Shown here: positions 5,523 to 8,307 of the stretch, piece after piece | How the letters are laid out: each line of letters begins with the position of its first letter | Numbering within the stretch: position 1 is the stretch's first letter | Assembly (NCBI GenBank): GCA_025997715.1 | Contig: BNUY01000134.1 | Coordinates: 1 to 8,307 of the forward strand | Direction of reading: 5' to 3' | From: Spirochaetia bacterium | GTDB taxonomy: Bacteria > Spirochaetota > Spirochaetia > Treponematales > Breznakiellaceae | Length of the DNA: 8,307 nucleotides | Notes under the pieces: generated by a model | Seen by the model: only the letters and a program-made list of their open reading frames with translations | Database searches by the model: none | Told to the model about the DNA's origin: nothing | Translations under genes and position numbers: made by a program

Positions 5523-7340
5523 TTAAAGACTATACCAATTGTGAAGAATAACGCTCTTGTCTATGTAGAAGTAGATTTGGCGGATTATCTCTATGAAGGA
5601 CAACCTATTTGGGAGAGAATCCACTTATTTGAAATTGTAGAAACGCTTCCACCAACCGGAACCGCCAATAAAATCTATTTTTTGGAAAATAATAGTGGCG
5701 GTGATAACGCTTATACCGAGTATGTATGGCTTGCTAATAAATGGGAAACTATTGGTAATACAAACATCGACCTTGAAGAGGAAGGTAATCTTACTATAAA
5801 TCTGAGCGGATTTGCGTCAAAAACATTTGTAAACGCCGCCAAAGAAGAAGCAAAAGCCTACACTGATTCTGAAATTGAAAAGTTGGATTTGAGCGGAACA
5901 GGAACAGGATACTCAGATTTCTCTGGAGACTATAATGACCTTACAAATAGACCTCCTTTATTTTCCGGTAGTTTTAATGATTTAACAGATAAACCTACAA
6001 TACCAACAATTCCGATTCTTGCTAATGTAGCGACAAGCGGTAGTTTTAATGACTTGACTGATAAACCTACTATTCCGACATTACCTACATTAGCAACGGT
6101 AGCAACGAGTGGTAGTTTTAACGACTTAACTGATAAACCTTCAATTTCCACCGATGATATTGACTTGACTGGTTATTCACAAACAGGACATACTCATAGT
6201 AAATCTGACATAACAGATTTTACACATAGTCATTCTTATTCCGACCTGACAGGAACTAAGCCGATTTATACAGCCTCAGAAGTAGGTGCTTTACCAGATA
6301 CAACAACTCTTGCTTCTCTTGGTTATACAGAACCAACATTAAGTAGTCTTGGTGGTTATACTAAAACTGAAATAGGCGATAAATTCAGTGCTACTAACAC
6401 AAGATTTCAAAGCATCCTAAATATAAAAAACGCTTTAACCGGAAAAGGTATGGACCCAACAACTCCTTTTGAGGAGTATGATGATTTTATTGAAGGTTTA
6501 ATAATTGGAGATGATGGGCGTTTGCAATATCCTCCTATAACTTATGATCCTTGCGGTATAGATTGGACACTTAGAACATCTGCTGATGATAGCATATCAT
6601 GGATGTCTGTTTGCTATGGTAATGGTTTATTTGTAGCAGTTACTCAAAATACAGCCAAAGTTATGACAAGTCCTGATGGTATAAACTGGACAGTTTACCC
6701 AATTGCTGCTGCCCAGACTTGGCGTTCTATCTGTTATGGTAAAGGGATATTTGTAGCGGTTGCGGCTAATGGAACAGACAGGATTATGACAAGTCCCGAT
6801 GGCGTAAATTGGACTTTTAGATCGGCGACAAGTGATCTAATATTATCGTCTGTATGCTATGCAAACGGTATTTTTGTAGCCGTAGGAAGTGGGACCGCAG
6901 CGGGGAGCAGGATTATAACAAGCTCTGATGGTGTTACATGGACGAGTAGATTCGATGCTACTACTAATTCACTAGGGTTTAATTCTGTCTGCTATGGAAA
7001 TGGATTATTTGTAGCTACTGTCACAGGTAGTATAAACACAAATAGGTTTTATACTAGCTCTGATGGTATAGACTGGACTGCTAGAGGAGTGATTCACAAT
7101 ATCTATTGGACTTCAATATGTTATGGGAATGGGTTATTTTTGGCAATATCATCAGGACCAGCAGGACTTAATAATAGAGTGGCAACAAGTCCTGATGGGA
7201 TAAATTGGACCTTTAGAAGCATTGCCGCTGATTATTCATGGACGTCTATATGCTATGCAAGAGGACTGTTTGTAGCGGTTGCTTCTTCTGGAACTGGAAA
7301 TCGAGTCATGACATCTGGCGTATTTACGCCGCTCTCTTAA
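5520..7340 (+). CDS. Phage tail-fibre-like protein with six-bladed propeller
   Basis: A 606-residue protein built like a phage receptor-binding protein. Residues 1-80 resemble the head of prophage tail proteins (VETLPPTGTANKIYFL, then YTEYVWLANKWETIG). Residues 98-125 are helical (ASKTFVNAAKEEAKAYTDSE), typical of trimeric stalks. Three 24-residue repeats (SGSFNDLTDKP start) follow at 149-220, then HxH motifs at 224-226 and 236-238. A tail-type linker lies around 296-328 (ILNIKNALTGKGMD...TPFEEYDDFIEGL). Residues 345-600 form six blades of the W.S(V/I)CYGNG(L/I)FVAV ... SxDGxxWT type with Asp-box-like loops and one conserved Cys per blade. Likely role: host or surface recognition at a virion or tailocin tip. 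There is no signal peptide. The ATG has no Shine-Dalgarno and lies in the shared palindrome. No other phage structural gene is present. The 3' end overlaps the transposase gene by 17 nt. Confidence 0.85.
   Translation: MLKTIPIVKNNALVYVEVDLADYLYEGQPIWERIHLFEIVETLPPTGTANKIYFLENNSGGDNAYTEYVWLANKWETIGNTNIDLEEEGNLTINLSGFASKTFVNAAKEEAKAYTDSEIEKLDLSGTGTGYSDFSGDYNDLTNRPPLFSGSFNDLTDKPTIPTIPILANVATSGSFNDLTDKPTIPTLPTLATVATSGSFNDLTDKPSISTDDIDLTGYSQTGHTHSKSDITDFTHSHSYSDLTGTKPIYTASEVGALPDTTTLASLGYTEPTLSSLGGYTKTEIGDKFSATNTRFQSILNIKNALTGKGMDPTTPFEEYDDFIEGLIIGDDGRLQYPPITYDPCGIDWTLRTSADDSISWMSVCYGNGLFVAVTQNTAKVMTSPDGINWTVYPIAAAQTWRSICYGKGIFVAVAANGTDRIMTSPDGVNWTFRSATSDLILSSVCYANGIFVAVGSGTAAGSRIITSSDGVTWTSRFDATTNSLGFNSVCYGNGLFVATVTGSINTNRFYTSSDGIDWTARGVIHNIYWTSICYGNGLFLAISSGPAGLNNRVATSPDGINWTFRSIAADYSWTSICYARGLFVAVASSGTGNRVMTSGVFTPLS
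5964..6179 (+). repeat. Three tandem 72-bp (24-aa) stalk repeats in the tail-fibre-like gene
   Basis: Units at residues 149-172, 173-196 and 197-220 each begin SGSFNDLTDKP(T/S)I. The first two remain similar to the end (IP..P.LA.VAT) and the third diverges after 11-12 residues. A degraded earlier unit (SGDYNDLTNRPPLF) precedes them. NDLT.KP repeats are common in tail fibres. Repeat number could change by slippage and so alter stalk length. Confidence 0.85.
6552..7319 (+). repeat. Six degenerate propeller-blade repeats
   Basis: CYGNG-type strands (CYGNG, CYGKG, CYANG, CYARG) begin near residues 365, 405, 446, 491, 534 and 578. DGxxWT-type loops lie near 345 (CGIDWT), 385, 426, 469, 514 and 558. 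Because the first element is a lone DWT strand and the last blade stops at NRVMTSG, the N-terminal strand can complete the sixth blade, the usual ring closure of propellers. Blades are about 40-45 residues and are diverged at DNA level, so they are old duplications. Confidence 0.8.
7317..7330. repeat. Small palindrome at the tail-fibre / transposase overlap
   Basis: GGCGTA-TT-TACGCC forms a perfect 6-bp stem. It spans the last codons of the tail-fibre-like gene and the stop codon of the convergent transposase gene. It lacks a T-run, so it is not a classical terminator; it could weakly block read-through between the two convergent genes, or mark an insertion boundary. Confidence 0.4.
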
Positions 7341-8307
7341 ACTCGATTTTGTTGTTGATATCTTCTTGTCTTGTGTAGGTGTTGATTGACACTACATTGT
7401 CGAAGTTGAGGTTGCTGATTTTGATTGCTTTGAAAAAGTTGACATAGTTGACATAGTTGTCAAGGTATTTGGTGGCTACTCCACGGAATCTGTCAAGGAA
7501 GTGTTTTAAGTCATTGTGGTAGGCGTTAGTCCGCGCTATGTTATAGCGTTTATCGTTAGTAATACCACCGACAATCTGTATGAGTTTGACATTTGAGAGA
7601 GACTTGTAGGATTTATCGCCGTCCGTTACCAGCGTTGAACCTTTGACGATTTGTTGTGAGAGGTTTTGTCTAATCCACATTATTTGAACTTTGCCATAAC
7701 CGACAGGCTGATTGAAGAAGTGGTTATTCCGGTCAAGTGCGGTTATGACGCAGACTTGGTTTTTGGAGAGTCCTCTTTTACTAACACTAAACTTTGATTT
7801 ATCACGCTTCCTCGCCGTTCCAGCGGGAAGGTTTTTACTACCTTTGTTTGATTTTGGAAAGTAGGTTTCATCTGCTTCCACGATACCGGAAAGTTTTGCG
7901 CTTTTGACTGACTGGACGGCGGTAAGGATTTTGTGTCTCCAGTAGAAGGCGGTTTTAAGATTGATTTTAAGATTTTCGGCTATGGCGCGAAATGAAAGAC
8001 CATCGACCATAAGGTTGATGTATTGCGACCAGATTTCTACCGATTTTTTGGAGTTTTGAAGGGGAGTCTTGGTTTGGATGGAGAACTTTACTCCACAATC
8101 TTTGCAACGAAACATTTGTTTTCCATTCCGTAAGCCTTTTTTGATTATGTGGTAGGAACCACAATGGGGACATTTTGCGGTATTGGATGACAAGTTATGG
8201 AATACGGAATTGGCTTCAATTTTAAGGACATCTCTCGACAGGGTTTCAATGAGAGATTTTTTATCGGCTATGGTGAGTGTTTTAAGTATGGCTTCTAAAC
8301 TTGTTCC
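7324..8307 (-). CDS. IS1595-family transposase, 5' end beyond the window
   Basis: The frame stays open to the right edge, giving at least 327 residues; the TTG at 8193 is only an internal codon, since a helical N-terminal segment typical of these enzymes (SLEAILKTLTIADKKSLIETL in part) lies upstream of it. Counting from that TTG, there is a zinc ribbon (C8, C11, C30, C33; CPHCGS...CKDCG), a helix-turn-helix-like segment (about 52-92) and an RNase H-fold DDE domain: D108 in EADETYF, D191 or D193 in VTDGDKSY, and the third position in NAYHNDLKHFLDRFRGVATKYLDNY (Asn223 or His226). The pattern fits the IS1595 (ISXO2-like) family, which moves by cut-and-paste and commonly uses a DDN/H-type triad. 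All key residues are present, so it may be active. Terminal inverted repeats cannot be placed; the 3' end overlaps the neighbouring gene by 17 nt. Confidence 0.88.
   Translation of the reverse strand, partial: GTSLEAILKTLTIADKKSLIETLSRDVLKIEANSVFHNLSSNTAKCPHCGSYHIIKKGLRNGKQMFRCKDCGVKFSIQTKTPLQNSKKSVEIWSQYINLMVDGLSFRAIAENLKINLKTAFYWRHKILTAVQSVKSAKLSGIVEADETYFPKSNKGSKNLPAGTARKRDKSKFSVSKRGLSKNQVCVITALDRNNHFFNQPVGYGKVQIMWIRQNLSQQIVKGSTLVTDGDKSYKSLSNVKLIQIVGGITNDKRYNIARTNAYHNDLKHFLDRFRGVATKYLDNYVNYVNFFKAIKISNLNFDNVVSINTYTRQEDINNKIEFKRAA

Noticed and set aside
5964..6179. Tandem repeats considered as a CRISPR array
   Set aside because: Units are direct 72-bp in-frame coding repeats with no spacers; they encode a tail-fibre stalk.
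6552..7340. Tail-fibre 3' end considered as the variable region of a diversity-generating retroelement
   Set aside because: No reverse transcriptase, accessory protein or template repeat is in the window, and the domain is a propeller rather than the usual C-type lectin fold.

Overview
The window joins two unlike pieces of DNA at about position 4400. The left half (1 to about 4400) is GC-rich in look and carries ordinary chromosomal genes. The right half (about 4430 to 8307) is visibly AT-rich and carries accessory genes: two unknown small genes, a phage tail-fibre-like protein and an IS1595-type transposase. A class I lysyl-tRNA synthetase, which among bacteria is typical of spirochaetes and some alphaproteobacteria, together with a palindromic repeat whose arms read as Asn-His-Lys-Asp-His-Glu-Gly-His-Lys, suggests a spirochaete. 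A moderate-GC, perhaps gut-associated Treponema is my best guess; this is inference, not proven by the sequence.

Left half, in order: the 3' part of an ATP-grasping hydantoinase/oxoprolinase-type (HyuA) protein on +; then, all on -, a cysteine-rich small protein distantly resembling MetV / the C-terminal region of methylenetetrahydrofolate reductase, an exported metallo-beta-lactamase-fold hydrolase, a long hairpin repeat of about 120 bp, and lysS (class I). The MBL gene and the cysteine-rich gene are 12 nt apart and probably cotranscribed. The HyuA gene and the cysteine-rich gene meet tail to tail with a 4-nt overlap. lysS has a plausible extended -10 promoter directly beside a four-run G tract.

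Right half: a 141-aa unknown gene (+) and a 183-aa hydrophilic unknown gene (-) converge with a 12-nt overlap. The 183-aa gene then diverges from the 606-aa tail-fibre-like gene (+). The 38-nt gap between these two start codons is almost entirely a symmetric palindrome, which takes in both ATG codons, and neither gene has a visible Shine-Dalgarno. The tail-fibre-like protein has a phage-type N-terminal region, three 24-residue repeats, two HxH motifs, a short phage tail-type linker and six propeller blades with Asp-box-like SxDGxxWT loops. Its 3' end overlaps by 17 nt the 3' end of a transposase gene running off the right edge. No capsid, terminase, integrase or other phage structural genes are visible, so this is either the edge of a prophage or an isolated receptor-binding cassette carried with an insertion sequence.

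The features most worth a second look are the start-codon palindrome, the closed six-blade propeller fused to a tail-fibre stalk, and the possibility that the island is a passenger-carrying IS1595-type element.
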